From Balneola sp. (GTDB taxonomy: Bacteria > Bacteroidota > Rhodothermia > Balneolales > Balneolaceae): a stretch of DNA of 64,000 nt. Location: the NCBI GenBank assembly GCA_003712055.1, contig RHLJ01000007.1:1-64000 (forward strand), given 5' to 3'. A program made the position numbers and the translations under genes. The notes under the pieces are model-generated. The model was not told the origin of the DNA and ran no database searches. It worked only from the letters and a program-made list of their open reading frames with translations. The stretch's first letter is position 1, and the number at the start of each line of letters is the position of its first letter. This document shows, piece by piece, positions 43,509 to 53,894 of this stretch.

Positions 43509-46403
43509 ATGAGTATACACTTCGAGAAAGAGCAGTTTGCTTCCCGCCATAATGGATCAAATATCTCTGCGACCAGCGAAATGCTTGAAACTGTTAAAGC
43601 CGATAATCTTGATCAGTTAATTGATGAAACCATACCAAAAGAGATTCGCTTAAGTCAGGGCTTAGATCTTCCCGAAGCACTTAGTGAAGTAGAATTTCTT
43701 GAAGAATTCAAAAAATTGGCTTCAAAAAACCGGGTCTTCAAATCATTTATTGGGATGGGTTACTATGATACTCATGTTCCAAATGTGATTAAGCGAAATA
43801 TTCTTGAAAATCCCGCATGGTATACAGCTTATACTCCATATCAGGCCGAAATAGCTCAGGGAAGGCTCGAAGCTTTGATCAACTTTCAAACTATGGTAAG
43901 TGATTTAACAGGAATGGAACTTGCCAATGCGTCACTTCTTGATGAAGGTACAGCGGCTGCTGAAGCAATGAGTATGTTGCTGGGAGTTCGGAAAGGAGCG
44001 AAGAGAAAGGAAGCACATGACTTCTTCGTAAGCGAGCATTGCCACCCTCAAACTATCGAAGTACTCCAGACTCGTGCAGAGCCTATTGGAGTAAATATAA
44101 TTGTAGGGGATCATAATGAACTGGATGTTACCAATCCGGCTTTATATGGAATATTGCTTCAATATCCTGCAAGTAACGGAAGTGTAGAAGATTATTCGAA
44201 CCTGATAACTGCTGCTCATGAAAATCAGGTTCGCGTAGTAGTTGCGGCTGATTTATTGAGCCTTACCTTATTAACCCCTCCAGGAGAAATGGGAGCGGAT
44301 ATTGTGGTGGGAACTACACAACGATTTGGGGTACCAATGGGATTTGGAGGTCCTCATGCAGCGTATTACGCAACTAAAGAAGAGTTCAAGCGCCAGATAC
44401 CGGGCCGTATTATAGGAGTAACGCAGGATGCGGAAGGAAAGCCTGCTTATAGAATGGCTCTTCAAACAAGAGAACAGCATATAAGAAGAGAAAAGGCTAC
44501 CTCAAATATTTGTACCGCTCAGGTTTTACTAGGAGTAATGGCAGGGATGTACGGGGTATATCATGGAGCTGAAGGATTAACAAGAATAGCTTCAAAAGTC
44601 TATGGATTAACCAAATTAACTAAAGCAGGCTTACAAGCCCTTGATGTAGAAGTAGAAACAGCAGCGTTTTTTGATACGATAACTGTAAAAGCCAACGAAA
44701 AGAGAATCCGGAAAGTCGCGGAAGCTAATGAAGTAAACTTTAGATATTTCGGAGACGGCAGAGTTGGAATTTCTTTTGATGAAGCAAAAGAGATAGAGGA
44801 TGTTGAGCTGGTTCTTTCAATTTTTGCTGAGGCAGAAGGAAGAGTTCAAAACTTTGATGTCAGAGCTCACTCCGAAAGTGTTTCAATCTCTTTACCAGCT
44901 ACATTGACTCGTACTTCAGAGTTTATGACGCACCCGGTATTTAGTTTGTACCAAACGGAGCATGAAATGCTTCGCTATATGAAACGCCTCGAGAATAAAG
45001 ATCTGAGTTTGGTTCACTCTATGATTTCCCTTGGCTCATGCACAATGAAACTGAATGCAACGGCAGAGATGATTCCGGTAACCTGGCCTGAATTTGGACA
45101 ACTGCATCCATTCGCTCCAAAAAATCAGGCGGGTGGCTACTACCAGCTATTCGACGAGCTGGTTGAGTGGTTGAGCGAAATCACTGGTTTTGATTCCGTT
45201 TCTTTACAACCAAATTCCGGCGCTCAGGGAGAGTACGCTGGACTTATGACTATCCGGGCCTATCATAAGAGTAGAGGAGAAGGACACAGGAACATCGCTT
45301 TGATACCTTCTTCAGCACATGGTACTAATCCTGCAAGTGCCGTAATGGCTGGAATGGATGTAGTAGTGGTGGCAACTGATAAATATGGAAACATCTCCAC
45401 TGAAGATCTTGCAGAAAAGGCGGAAAAGTATAGTGATCGTTTAGCTGCTTTAATGATTACTTATCCATCAACACATGGTGTATTTGAGCACAAAGTGAAA
45501 GAATTTTGCGAAATCATACATCAGCATGGCGGGCAAGTATATATGGATGGAGCCAATATGAATGCCCAGGTCGGATTGACTAGTCCCGGCGAAATTGGGG
45601 CAGATGTTTGTCATCTGAACCTTCATAAGACTTTCTGTATTCCCCATGGAGGTGGTGGACCCGGAATGGGACCAATTGGTGTAGCAAAACATTTAACTCC
45701 GTTTCTTTCTGGTCATTCGGTCATTGAAACAGGTGGAAATCAGGGAATCACAGCTATATCTGCAGCTCCCTTTGGAAGTGCCAGTATTTTAACCATTTCA
45801 TATGCGTACATCAGAATGATGGGTGCAAATGGGTTAACGGATGCTACCAGATATGCGATTTTAAATGCCAATTACATTAAAGATCGGTTGAAAGACCATT
45901 TCCCAATTTTATATACAGGAAAGTCTGGTCGTTCAGCACATGAGTTTATCGTTGATTTAAGACCATTCAAACAAACTGCAGGAATAGAAGCTGTGGATGT
46001 AGCGAAGCGCCTTATGGATTATGGTTTTCATGCACCTACTATGAGTTTCCCGGTTGCAGGTACCTTAATGATTGAACCGACTGAAAGCGAAAGCAAGGAA
46101 GAGCTTGATCGGTTTTGTGAAGCGATGATTAACATAAGGCATGAGATCCGTGAAATTGAAGATGGAATAGCTGACCAGGAAAGTAATGTACTTAAACATG
46201 CTCCTCACACAATGAGAGTGGTTATGGCAGAATCTTGGGAAAGAAGTTATTCTCGTGAAAAAGGAGCCTTTCCCATAGAGGAGCTTCGGTTCAATAAATT
46301 CTGGCCAAGTGTTTCCAGAGTAGACGACGCGTATGGCGATCGTAATTTAATATGCTCTTGCATTCCAATCGATGCGTATGAGATGGAGGAAGTAGAGGGT
46401 TAA
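43509..46403 (+). CDS. gcvP: Glycine dehydrogenase (decarboxylating), P-protein
   Basis: The 964-residue single-chain P-protein decarboxylates glycine in the glycine cleavage system. Both homologous halves are present: N-terminal [34 protein letters not shown], and the C-terminal catalytic half with [29 protein letters not shown] and the PLP lysine Lys707 ([18 protein letters not shown]). gcvT and gcvH are not in the window. The 282-base upstream gap shows no glycine riboswitch that I can recognise. Confidence 0.97.
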   Translation: MSIHFEKEQFASRHNGSNISATSEMLETVKADNLDQLIDETIPKEIRLSQGLDLPEALSEVEFLEEFKKLASKNRVFKSFIGMGYYDTHVPNVIKRNILENPAWYTAYTPYQAEIAQGRLEALINFQTMVSDLTGMELANASLLDEGTAAAEAMSMLLGVRKGAKRKEAHDFFVSEHCHPQTIEVLQTRAEPIGVNIIVGDHNELDVTNPALYGILLQYPASNGSVEDYSNLITAAHENQVRVVVAADLLSLTLLTPPGEMGADIVVGTTQRFGVPMGFGGPHAAYYATKEEFKRQIPGRIIGVTQDAEGKPAYRMALQTREQHIRREKATSNICTAQVLLGVMAGMYGVYHGAEGLTRIASKVYGLTKLTKAGLQALDVEVETAAFFDTITVKANEKRIRKVAEANEVNFRYFGDGRVGISFDEAKEIEDVELVLSIFAEAEGRVQNFDVRAHSESVSISLPATLTRTSEFMTHPVFSLYQTEHEMLRYMKRLENKDLSLVHSMISLGSCTMKLNATAEMIPVTWPEFGQLHPFAPKNQAGGYYQLFDELVEWLSEITGFDSVSLQPNSGAQGEYAGLMTIRAYHKSRGEGHRNIALIPSSAHGTNPASAVMAGMDVVVVATDKYGNISTEDLAEKAEKYSDRLAALMITYPSTHGVFEHKVKEFCEIIHQHGGQVYMDGANMNAQVGLTSPGEIGADVCHLNLHKTFCIPHGGGGPGMGPIGVAKHLTPFLSGHSVIETGGNQGITAISAAPFGSASILTISYAYIRMMGANGLTDATRYAILNANYIKDRLKDHFPILYTGKSGRSAHEFIVDLRPFKQTAGIEAVDVAKRLMDYGFHAPTMSFPVAGTLMIEPTESESKEELDRFCEAMINIRHEIREIEDGIADQESNVLKHAPHTMRVVMAESWERSYSREKGAFPIEELRFNKFWPSVSRVDDAYGDRNLICSCIPIDAYEMEEVEG

Positions 46404-46524
46404 GAGGTTATTCTCACTTTTTGTAACGGTTATAACTTCGTAGAAACAAGCTTTTACTAAATACTTCTTGCTCATTCGGTTTTTAGTGAATTTATTAGGC
46501 ATCCAATCCTAACTACAATTCACT

Positions 46525-48975
46525 ATGATGAAGAATAAAGCTTTGCTACTAACTTTCTCTATTGCTCTTCTATTCTCCTTACAAGGATTTGGGCAATATG
46601 GGTATATGGAGCCTTCTCAGGCTATGATTGATTTGGTGGAAAATGATGCCACACCCTTCTTTTCAATAGCTCCAAATGGAGAAACCATGGCATTACTTCA
46701 CAGACCCGGAAGGCCGTCTATTGAAGAAGTATCCCAGCCAGAGCTCCGATTAGCGGGTATAAGAATAAATCCAAGAATATCCGGTCCTTCTCGTACCAAT
46801 ACAATGAATGGAATTACAATCCGGAATATGGAAAATGGTAAAGATGTTGAAGTTACCGGCCTTCCTGAATCTCCAAAAATAACCGATGTCTCATGGTCTC
46901 CTGATAGCAAGCATATTGCTTTTTTAGTTATTCAAAGCAACAGAATTGAGTTATGGAAAGCGGAGGTAAAAAACGGAAAAGCTTCTCGAATTTCTGATAT
47001 CGAAGTTAACGATACCTATGGCACTCCGATGACGTGGAGTCGTGATTCTAAGTCTGTATTAGTTCAAATGATATCGAAAGATCGTGGTTCAGTACCTGAA
47101 GAAAGTCTCGTGCCAACAGGTCCGACTATAGAACAAAGCACCGGCAATGCTACTCCTGCAAGAACATACCAGGATTTACTTCAAAACAAGTATGATGAAG
47201 ATTTGTTCGATCATTACTTTACTTCTGTTATTGCTGAAGTAACTTTAGACGGTAAAGTTACAGAGCTAACTGAGCCTGGTATATACACCACAATTCGAAT
47301 AAGCCCTGATAACGATTACATACTTATGACGGAGATTAAAAGGCCGTATTCATACAGGGTTCCGGCATTCCGTTTTCCAAATGAGTCTAAAGTATTAGAT
47401 CGTGATGGTGAACTGGTAACTATGGTCGCTGACCTTCCGCTTAGAGATCAAATTCCTATTGGTTTCTCATCCACTTATGAAGGACCACGTTCTATTAACT
47501 GGAGAGCTGATCAGCCAGCTACTCTGGTTTGGGTTGAAGCATTAGATGGTGGAGATCAACGAAGGGAAGTAGAAAAAAGAGATAGAGTATTAATGCAGGA
47601 AGTTCCATTTCGGGGCGAGGCCACCAAATTGGTAGATCTTGAGTTTAGATATTCAGGTATTTCATGGAGTGAAGAAGGTTTTGCATTAGCTAATGAATAT
47701 TGGAGATCATCTCGCCAGGGAAGAACCTGGATGGTTAATCCTGACAAAGGTGAAGTAGAACTGGTATTTGACAGAAATACCGAAGATAGATATACAGATC
47801 CGGGATCTCCGGAGTTCAAAAGATCTAAGTACGGAACCTATGTACTTCATACAACCGATCGAGGTGCAAAAGTCTTAATGAGTGGACAAGGGTACTCACC
47901 TGAAGGAAACCAACCATTCCTTAATTCTTTCGATCTCAAGTCCGGTGAAACGGAGGAACTATGGCGTTCCGAAGCTCCTTATTATGAATATTTGGTAGCT
48001 GTACTGGATAAAGATGGTTCTGAGATCATTACGCGCAGGGAATCTGTTACCGAGCAGCCTAATTACTACATGAGGGATGTTGAGAAAGATGAGATGAAAC
48101 AAATTACTTTTTTCGAACATCCAACACCTGATCTAAAAGGAGTAACAAAAGAGTTTATTACTTATGAGCGAGAAGACGGTGTAAATCTATCGGCCACGGT
48201 ATTTCTTCCACCGGGATATGATAAAGAGCGTGATGGCAAACTACCTTCTTTGGTATGGGCATATCCTCGAGAGTTCAAAAGTGCGAACGCGGCAAGTCAG
48301 GTAACAACGTCTCCATATCGGTTTACAAGTATCAGTTATTGGGGGCCTCACTTCATGCTTACTGAAGGCTATGCCGTAGTTCAGGGTGCTGCCATGCCTA
48401 TTATCGGAGAAGGTGACGACCAACCTAATGATACATTTGTAGAACAGTTAGTGGCAAACGGCCAGGCCATTGTAGATGAACTTGACCGAATGGGAGTTGG
48501 CGATCCTCAACGAGTAGGAGTTGGCGGGCACAGTTATGGTGCTTTCATGACTGCTAACCTTCTTGCTCATTCTGATATTTTCAGAGCTGGGATTGCACGA
48601 AGTGGTGCCTATAATCGTTCTCTTACACCATTTGGATTCCAAGCTGAGCCTCGCACATTCTGGGAGGCACCTGAGATCTATTTTGAGATGTCTCCGTTTA
48701 TGAACGCGGAGAAGATTAATGAACCACTTCTTCTAATTCATGGCGAGGTAGACAATAATTCAGGAACATTTCCAATTCAAAGCCAGCGAATGTACGGTGC
48801 AGTGAGTGGTTTGGGCGGTACGGTTAAATTGGTGATGCTCCCACATGAAAGTCATGGTTATGTTGCCCGGGAATCACTGCTCCATATGTTATATGAGCAA
48901 ACGGAGTGGATGAATACATACGTTCGGGATGCACAACCAAGAGAATTGGAAAGGGTTACCCCAGAGGTTGACTAA
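46525..48975 (+). CDS. Exported S9 family peptidase (prolyl oligopeptidase fold)
   Basis: The 816-residue protein has a signal peptide (ALLLTFSIALLFSLQGFG-QY), an N-terminal propeller (~45-540) and a C-terminal alpha/beta-hydrolase. The triad is visible as Ser670 (GVGGHSYGAF), Asp743 (HGEVDNNSG) and His777 (MLPHESHGY). The Gly-rich block and TPFGFQAEPRTFWEAPE resemble glutamyl endopeptidase-type S9 enzymes. It should degrade short peptides in the periplasm. It is monocistronic, with a terminator directly after the stop. Confidence 0.92.
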   Translation: MMKNKALLLTFSIALLFSLQGFGQYGYMEPSQAMIDLVENDATPFFSIAPNGETMALLHRPGRPSIEEVSQPELRLAGIRINPRISGPSRTNTMNGITIRNMENGKDVEVTGLPESPKITDVSWSPDSKHIAFLVIQSNRIELWKAEVKNGKASRISDIEVNDTYGTPMTWSRDSKSVLVQMISKDRGSVPEESLVPTGPTIEQSTGNATPARTYQDLLQNKYDEDLFDHYFTSVIAEVTLDGKVTELTEPGIYTTIRISPDNDYILMTEIKRPYSYRVPAFRFPNESKVLDRDGELVTMVADLPLRDQIPIGFSSTYEGPRSINWRADQPATLVWVEALDGGDQRREVEKRDRVLMQEVPFRGEATKLVDLEFRYSGISWSEEGFALANEYWRSSRQGRTWMVNPDKGEVELVFDRNTEDRYTDPGSPEFKRSKYGTYVLHTTDRGAKVLMSGQGYSPEGNQPFLNSFDLKSGETEELWRSEAPYYEYLVAVLDKDGSEIITRRESVTEQPNYYMRDVEKDEMKQITFFEHPTPDLKGVTKEFITYEREDGVNLSATVFLPPGYDKERDGKLPSLVWAYPREFKSANAASQVTTSPYRFTSISYWGPHFMLTEGYAVVQGAAMPIIGEGDDQPNDTFVEQLVANGQAIVDELDRMGVGDPQRVGVGGHSYGAFMTANLLAHSDIFRAGIARSGAYNRSLTPFGFQAEPRTFWEAPEIYFEMSPFMNAEKINEPLLLIHGEVDNNSGTFPIQSQRMYGAVSGLGGTVKLVMLPHESHGYVARESLLHMLYEQTEWMNTYVRDAQPRELERVTPEVD

Positions 48976-48981
48976 AAGCTT

Positions 48982-49008
48982 AAAAGCCTTCTTTGGAAGG
49001 CTTTTTTT
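48982..49008. terminator. Terminator shared by convergent genes
   Basis: A perfect 10-bp stem AAAAGCCTTC / GAAGGCTTTT with a TTTG loop is followed by T7. It stands 7 bases after the S9 peptidase stop and touches the stop codon of the minus-strand HAD gene. Confidence 0.92.
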
Positions 49009-49855
49009 ATTTCATTATAGAATGGCAAATAAAATCCGGGATAATACCTGTTGACTGAATATTCAATGGGGCTTTTTCTTCGCGTGTATTTCCTGAAAGA
49101 ACGAGCATAGTTTTTACTCCGAATTTATTTCCCCCAAGAATATCGGTTTCAAGGGTGTCGCCCACCATCAGGATATCGCTTTTATCAATTTCTCCTAATT
49201 CATCGGTTAGTCGCTCGTAAGCATACATGAACATTTGGGAATCTGGTTTTCCAAAATGGATGAATTTCCGGTGCAACATAGATTCTACCAATTTTGCGAT
49301 TCCCCCCGTAGCTACGGCAACATCATGTTTGGCAACGGGGTAGAATTTGTCGGAATTAGCAAGAATTACAGGCATGGTTTTTTTGCGAAGTATATTCACT
49401 GTTTTATTGATGTCTGTATTCCAATCAAATCCCTCATCATCAAGGAAGACAAAAGCAGAGATATCATCCAGGTTGTTTAGGTTAATATCAGAAACAGCTA
49501 TATGCTCAAGCCCCGATTGAAGAATGTATTCAGCTGAATTCTCCGTTCCGAGGTAGGCAATCTTTCCGTCTTTTATCTTTTGTTTGAGGAAGTTTTTTGC
49601 CATCATACCAGAAGTCACAATTTCATGTAACTCGATGTTATCCAAACCAATTTTTGCTAAACTTTCCTTTTGTTGTTTTCTGCTCCGCGATGCATCATTC
49701 GTTAAAATCCGAAACGTTTTTCCCTGATCTTTAATCCACTGAATGGTGTTATTTGCTCCTTCAATTTGTCCCTGGTGATTTTTGATTACTCCGTAGGAGT
49801 CGAGCATGATCACTTTGAAGTCTTTAGCAATGTCAAAAAAAGAAGGATAACTCAT
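49007..49855 (-). CDS. HAD-IIA family hydrolase (NagD/TIGR01459-like)
   Basis: The 282-residue HAD protein has motif I as MLDSYGVI (nucleophile Asp19), motif II as FRILTNDASRS, a C2 cap region, and the Lys/Asp motifs in HFGKPDSQMFMYA and MVGDTLETDILGGNKFGVKTMLVLSG. The residue two after the nucleophile is Tyr21, not the usual Asp general acid. Such changes occur in some HAD-IIA subgroups and may alter or weaken phosphatase activity. It is the last gene of an operon with a kinase (gap 2 bases) and a glutamine-synthetase-like ligase, so its substrate may be the phosphorylated product of that pathway. Confidence 0.87.
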   Translation of the reverse strand: MSYPSFFDIAKDFKVIMLDSYGVIKNHQGQIEGANNTIQWIKDQGKTFRILTNDASRSRKQQKESLAKIGLDNIELHEIVTSGMMAKNFLKQKIKDGKIAYLGTENSAEYILQSGLEHIAVSDINLNNLDDISAFVFLDDEGFDWNTDINKTVNILRKKTMPVILANSDKFYPVAKHDVAVATGGIAKLVESMLHRKFIHFGKPDSQMFMYAYERLTDELGEIDKSDILMVGDTLETDILGGNKFGVKTMLVLSGNTREEKAPLNIQSTGIIPDFICHSIMK

Positions 49856-49857
49856 AG

Positions 49858-50901
49858 TTATAGATTTAATGCTTTTAGTAGTGGATAGGGATCAAATTTT
49901 TGTTCAATGGAAGGAAGGTGAGTATCGAATGCTTCTTTTTGAAGTTTAGTAGCAAATACTTCATGATAAAAGTACCTGCCATATTTAACTACATAAGTAA
50001 GGAGAAAGAATCGATAACACTCTTTTAAAAAAAGAATTTCCTGCTCTGATAGAGGGAAAATTTTATGGTATTCAGTTAGGAACAGCAGGAATCGTTCTTC
50101 CATCAACACATCTATGTTGTAGGTGAACACGGTTCTGTCCCCTATGTCAGAAACTACCCGGCTAAAAAAGTAAAAGTCCATCATTCTGGTACTCATCCTA
50201 AACCAATCGTAATCCCATCTCGAGAAAAACTCAAAATCTTTGTTCACTGAAAAGTTGCCGATATTCCAATCCACAAAAACAGGAATGATATCCAACTCAT
50301 TAGCTCCTAGTTTTTTATACTCTTTCTTAAACTCGAGACACTGGGATTCAATCAAATCCAGATACATATGATGTTGAAGATGCCCTTCATCGGATTTTAA
50401 CACATCCAAAAGCCCATCAATGTCTACTTTCATTGTTTTGGAAGAAAAGGGTAAAGTACCCTTTACGCTATCACAAGCCTTATGAAATTTTGCGGTTTCG
50501 TGTGCTAAGCCACGGATTTGATCTTCATTTAATCTCCTGGGCAGCTTTTGTTGAATTCTTATCGGGCGGTAGAAAACAACCCAGACATCAATGATCTCCG
50601 CGTGATATCGATACACAAACAACTCATTACCTTTCATTAGAGATCTGGCAAGGAAGTTCTCAAAAGGGTGAGGCAGGTTGTTAGAGAGGGAATTGATGAT
50701 GCTATGATCTTCAACAAAATGATCAAATTCACCGAAATAGGAGAGCTTAGCTACAATAAGATTATGATCTCTAAGGGTGATCGAGTACACATGGTTGGTT
50801 GATACCTTGGCACTTATATCTTCAATTCTAAAAATTTCTCTGGAGCTATCATACGCGTTCCAGGCTTCTCGCACTATATCATTAAAGTCTATAAAGGACA
50901 T
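49858..50901 (-). CDS. APH-fold small-molecule kinase
   Basis: The 347-residue protein follows the aminoglycoside/choline kinase fold. It has an N-lobe lysine (LIVAKLSYFGE, Lys52), the Brenner motif as FVDWNIGNF (Asp211, Asn216, with the usual preceding His replaced by Phe209) and a metal Asp in SRWDYDWFRM (Asp230/232). It is not a recognisable resistance enzyme. It lies 8 bases downstream of the glutamine-synthetase-like gene and 2 bases before the HAD gene, so it probably phosphorylates a metabolite of that pathway. Confidence 0.8.
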   Translation of the reverse strand: MSFIDFNDIVREAWNAYDSSREIFRIEDISAKVSTNHVYSITLRDHNLIVAKLSYFGEFDHFVEDHSIINSLSNNLPHPFENFLARSLMKGNELFVYRYHAEIIDVWVVFYRPIRIQQKLPRRLNEDQIRGLAHETAKFHKACDSVKGTLPFSSKTMKVDIDGLLDVLKSDEGHLQHHMYLDLIESQCLEFKKEYKKLGANELDIIPVFVDWNIGNFSVNKDFEFFSRWDYDWFRMSTRMMDFYFFSRVVSDIGDRTVFTYNIDVLMEERFLLFLTEYHKIFPLSEQEILFLKECYRFFLLTYVVKYGRYFYHEVFATKLQKEAFDTHLPSIEQKFDPYPLLKALNL

Positions 50902-50909
50902 GCCGGATA

Positions 50910-52262
50910 TTAAATAATTTCAAAGTATCTCTTTAACTCCCAATTCGATTTATTTGGATCGTATTGGTGACACTCCCATTCTCTTGTTTTTATAAAGTGA
51001 TCCACAAACTCCTTTCCAAAAAGTTCTACAGGTATTTCAGAATCCTTCATAGCCTCTATAGCTGTTTTCAAATCCTGCGGTAGTCTTTTTTGCTCCGTCA
51101 ATTCGTATTGGTTTCCGGAAGTAGCAGGGATATTGAGTTCCAGGTTATTGTTGATCCCGTACAGACCTGAGGCCAGGCTCCCAGCCATCGCTAAATAAGG
51201 ATTTATATCTGCGCCAGGAACTCGGTTTTCTATTCTCATTGATTTTTTTCCATGCGGAATAACCCGAAGAGTAGTGGTTCGGTTTTCAACTCCCCAACTA
51301 GCAGAGGTAGGGGCCCATGATCCTTCCACATAGCGCTTATAGCTGTTTATTGTTGGAGCATACATCGGCATAATATATGGGAGGCAATGAAGTACCCCTG
51401 CTATATATTGTTGGGCTAGTTCAGTGAGGTTTTTCTCTCGCTTATCATCATAAAAGAGATTATTACCCTCAGCATCCCACAAACTTTGATGGATATGCGC
51501 ACTGCATCCGGGAAGTCGGTCAGTCCATTTCGACATGAATGAAGCCGTTAATCCATATTGAGAAGCAATTTCTTTAACTGCAGTTTTGAACAGCGTAGCT
51601 CTATCTGCAGCTTCAACAACACTGGTGTAAGCAATTGCTGCTTCATAAACCCCATCTCCGGTTTCGGTATGTAAGCCTTCAATCGGTACTCCAAAATTTG
51701 ATAACGATTCGAATAAATCGTTCACATACTCTGAATTTTGCGAAGCCCGAAGAATAGAATAGCCAAACATACCAGGTGTAAGTGGAGTCGGATTGGTGTA
51801 ATCTTTTTCTTGTAGGGAATGTGGAGTCTCAAGGAAATTAAACCATTCAAATTCAGCTGAAAATTTTGAGGTATATCCAAGCTCAGAAAGTTGTTGCTCA
51901 ACTTTCTTGAGAACTGACCGTGGGCAAACGCCACTTAGGTCATTCGATTCAGAGAAGTCAGCGAGGAAAAAAAGTTTTCCTTCTTCCCAGGGTATATTCC
52001 TTATAGTAGAAGGGTCAATAAGTGCAAATGAGTCGGGATATCCGGTATGCCATCCGCTTACCTCAGAATTGTCATAAACCTCATCATTCATATCCCAACC
52101 AAATATTACATTGCAAAAGCCCACTCCTTTATCCAGGGCATTAAGGAATTTCTCTTTGCTGATTAGCTTACCTCTTAACACTCCATCAATATCTGTTACA
52201 GCAAATTTTACACTTTGATGACTACTATTTTCTAATAACTGTTCAATTTGCTGTTTGGTCAT
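50910..52262 (-). CDS. Glutamine synthetase family gamma-glutamyl ligase
   Basis: The 450-residue protein carries the GS catalytic plan: FAVTDIDGVLRGKLIS start, SAEFEWFNFLET (metal Glu), HTETGDGVYEAAI, GCSAHIHQSLWD (HxH), SWGVENRTTTLRV and RIENRVPGADINPYLAMA. The N-terminus and substrate segments are of the PuuA/FluG-like (gamma-glutamylpolyamine or other amine ligase) type rather than GlnA type I. It probably joins glutamate to an amine other than ammonia. It is the first gene of the three-gene operon and divergent from the DUF1800 gene (116-base gap). Confidence 0.88.
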   Translation of the reverse strand: MTKQQIEQLLENSSHQSVKFAVTDIDGVLRGKLISKEKFLNALDKGVGFCNVIFGWDMNDEVYDNSEVSGWHTGYPDSFALIDPSTIRNIPWEEGKLFFLADFSESNDLSGVCPRSVLKKVEQQLSELGYTSKFSAEFEWFNFLETPHSLQEKDYTNPTPLTPGMFGYSILRASQNSEYVNDLFESLSNFGVPIEGLHTETGDGVYEAAIAYTSVVEAADRATLFKTAVKEIASQYGLTASFMSKWTDRLPGCSAHIHQSLWDAEGNNLFYDDKREKNLTELAQQYIAGVLHCLPYIMPMYAPTINSYKRYVEGSWAPTSASWGVENRTTTLRVIPHGKKSMRIENRVPGADINPYLAMAGSLASGLYGINNNLELNIPATSGNQYELTEQKRLPQDLKTAIEAMKDSEIPVELFGKEFVDHFIKTREWECHQYDPNKSNWELKRYFEII

Positions 52263-52378
52263 AGCTATTTGCCTGGGTAGAATGATGAAATATTAAATTA
52301 TTGAGAAATAGTAGCATTTCTAAGCTGTTCTGCTGTTATTTAGTGAATATTTCTGAATTACTCTAATGGAGTAGAAGT

Positions 52379-53884
52379 ATGTTTAAAGAAAAACTTGACC
52401 ATGAAAAGGTCAAAGCTATTCATCAACCAAGAGAAAAGACCAGGGAAAAACTTGATAATCCCAAGGCAAAAGGTCTTTCTACTACTCTTAATGAGTTTAT
52501 TCCAACTGCTGAAAAACCTTGGGATAAAAAAAGGGCAGCCCACGTAATTCGAAGATTGTCTTTCGGGCTTCATTATAATGATTTGGATACTGCTCTTTTA
52601 ATGACGCCTTCCCAATTCATCGATTCTATGATTGATGCAGCTCTAAATGCAGAAATGCCTGCTGCCCCGGAATGGGAAAACAAATACCCTCCCGGGTGGG
52701 GCGCCTCTGATGAAGAAGTAATTCAATACTTTTCGGAAAATTTTGATCTGTACATTGAATATCAAACGGAATGGACAGCCCTCATGAAAGCGCATCCTTT
52801 TCGAGAAAAGATGGTTCTTTTTTGGCATAATCATTTTGTTACAGAGATTGGAAAATATGAGTTAGCTCCCTATGCCTATCGACATTTTTCGATACTTAGA
52901 AATAATGCACTGGGAAACGTTAAGGACTTTGTGAGGGAAATAGGCCTGGATCAAGCAATGCTCATTTACCTCGATGGGGTTGAAAACAGAGCAGAGAGCC
53001 CAAATGAAAATTATGCGAGAGAGCTGTTGGAGCTTTTCACTATGGGGATTGGTAACTACACCCAAACCGATATTGAGGAGATAGCAAGGGCATTAACAGG
53101 TTACTGGGTAAACTACTTTGATTTTTCTGTTAATTTTGCGGCTGAAATTCATGATGCAGGGGAAAAGACTTTTTTCGGGAGGACAGGGAACTACGATTAT
53201 AACGACGTAATCGATATCATTTTTGAAGAAAGAGAACAGGAAATAGCGGAATACATCTGCACAAAGATCTATAAGTTTTTTGTGTACGAAACACCAAATG
53301 AGGCTATCGTTTCAGAGCTTGCACAATTACTTATCAACGAGAATTTTGAAATTGAACCAGTTGTTCGGACGCTTCTGAAAAGCGAGCATTTTTTTGATGA
53401 TGAGATTATGGGTGCAATGATTAAAAGCCCAATCGAATTAATGTTAGGTTTACAGATTGAGGTTGGGGAAGGTCTTAACGAGGATTTATTAAGCTGGCAG
53501 CCATGGCAATTGTTGAACTTGGGGCAATTCCTGTTCAGTCCGGTAAATGTGGCTGGCTGGCCCGGTCATAGAGCCTGGATCTCGACTACAACGCTTCCTT
53601 TTAGATGGCAGTATTCAGCTATACACGCCTATGCCGCAAGTATTGATCCGGTTTCAATTGCAAAGGCGATGAGTAACCCAAATGATCCATATCAATTGGT
53701 GGAAGACTTAGCCGAGTATATGCTGGCTGTAGATTTGCCGCAAGCTGATAAAGATGCACTGCCTGGAGTATTACTTGGTGGTATCCCCGATTATGAATGG
53801 AGTGTAGATGCAGGTGGAGCCAAATGGCGAATCCTGAGTTTGATGTCCCATATCCGTCAACTTCCAGCGTACCAGCTAAAGTAG
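52379..53884 (+). CDS. DUF1800 family protein
   Basis: The 501-residue protein has the DUF1800 hallmarks: AAHVIRRLSFG near the N-terminus, ENYARELLELFTMGIGNYTQTDIEEIARALTGY, and SPIELMLGLQIE with NLGQFLFSPVNVAGWPGHRAWI. No signal peptide is visible: the N-terminus is long and highly charged. It is followed after 10 bases by a DUF1501 gene with a Tat signal, the common DUF1800-DUF1501 pair of Bacteroidota, Planctomycetota and others, whose function is unsettled. Confidence 0.9.
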   Translation: MFKEKLDHEKVKAIHQPREKTREKLDNPKAKGLSTTLNEFIPTAEKPWDKKRAAHVIRRLSFGLHYNDLDTALLMTPSQFIDSMIDAALNAEMPAAPEWENKYPPGWGASDEEVIQYFSENFDLYIEYQTEWTALMKAHPFREKMVLFWHNHFVTEIGKYELAPYAYRHFSILRNNALGNVKDFVREIGLDQAMLIYLDGVENRAESPNENYARELLELFTMGIGNYTQTDIEEIARALTGYWVNYFDFSVNFAAEIHDAGEKTFFGRTGNYDYNDVIDIIFEEREQEIAEYICTKIYKFFVYETPNEAIVSELAQLLINENFEIEPVVRTLLKSEHFFDDEIMGAMIKSPIELMLGLQIEVGEGLNEDLLSWQPWQLLNLGQFLFSPVNVAGWPGHRAWISTTTLPFRWQYSAIHAYAASIDPVSIAKAMSNPNDPYQLVEDLAEYMLAVDLPQADKDALPGVLLGGIPDYEWSVDAGGAKWRILSLMSHIRQLPAYQLK

Positions 53885-53894
53885 GAGAGAACAA

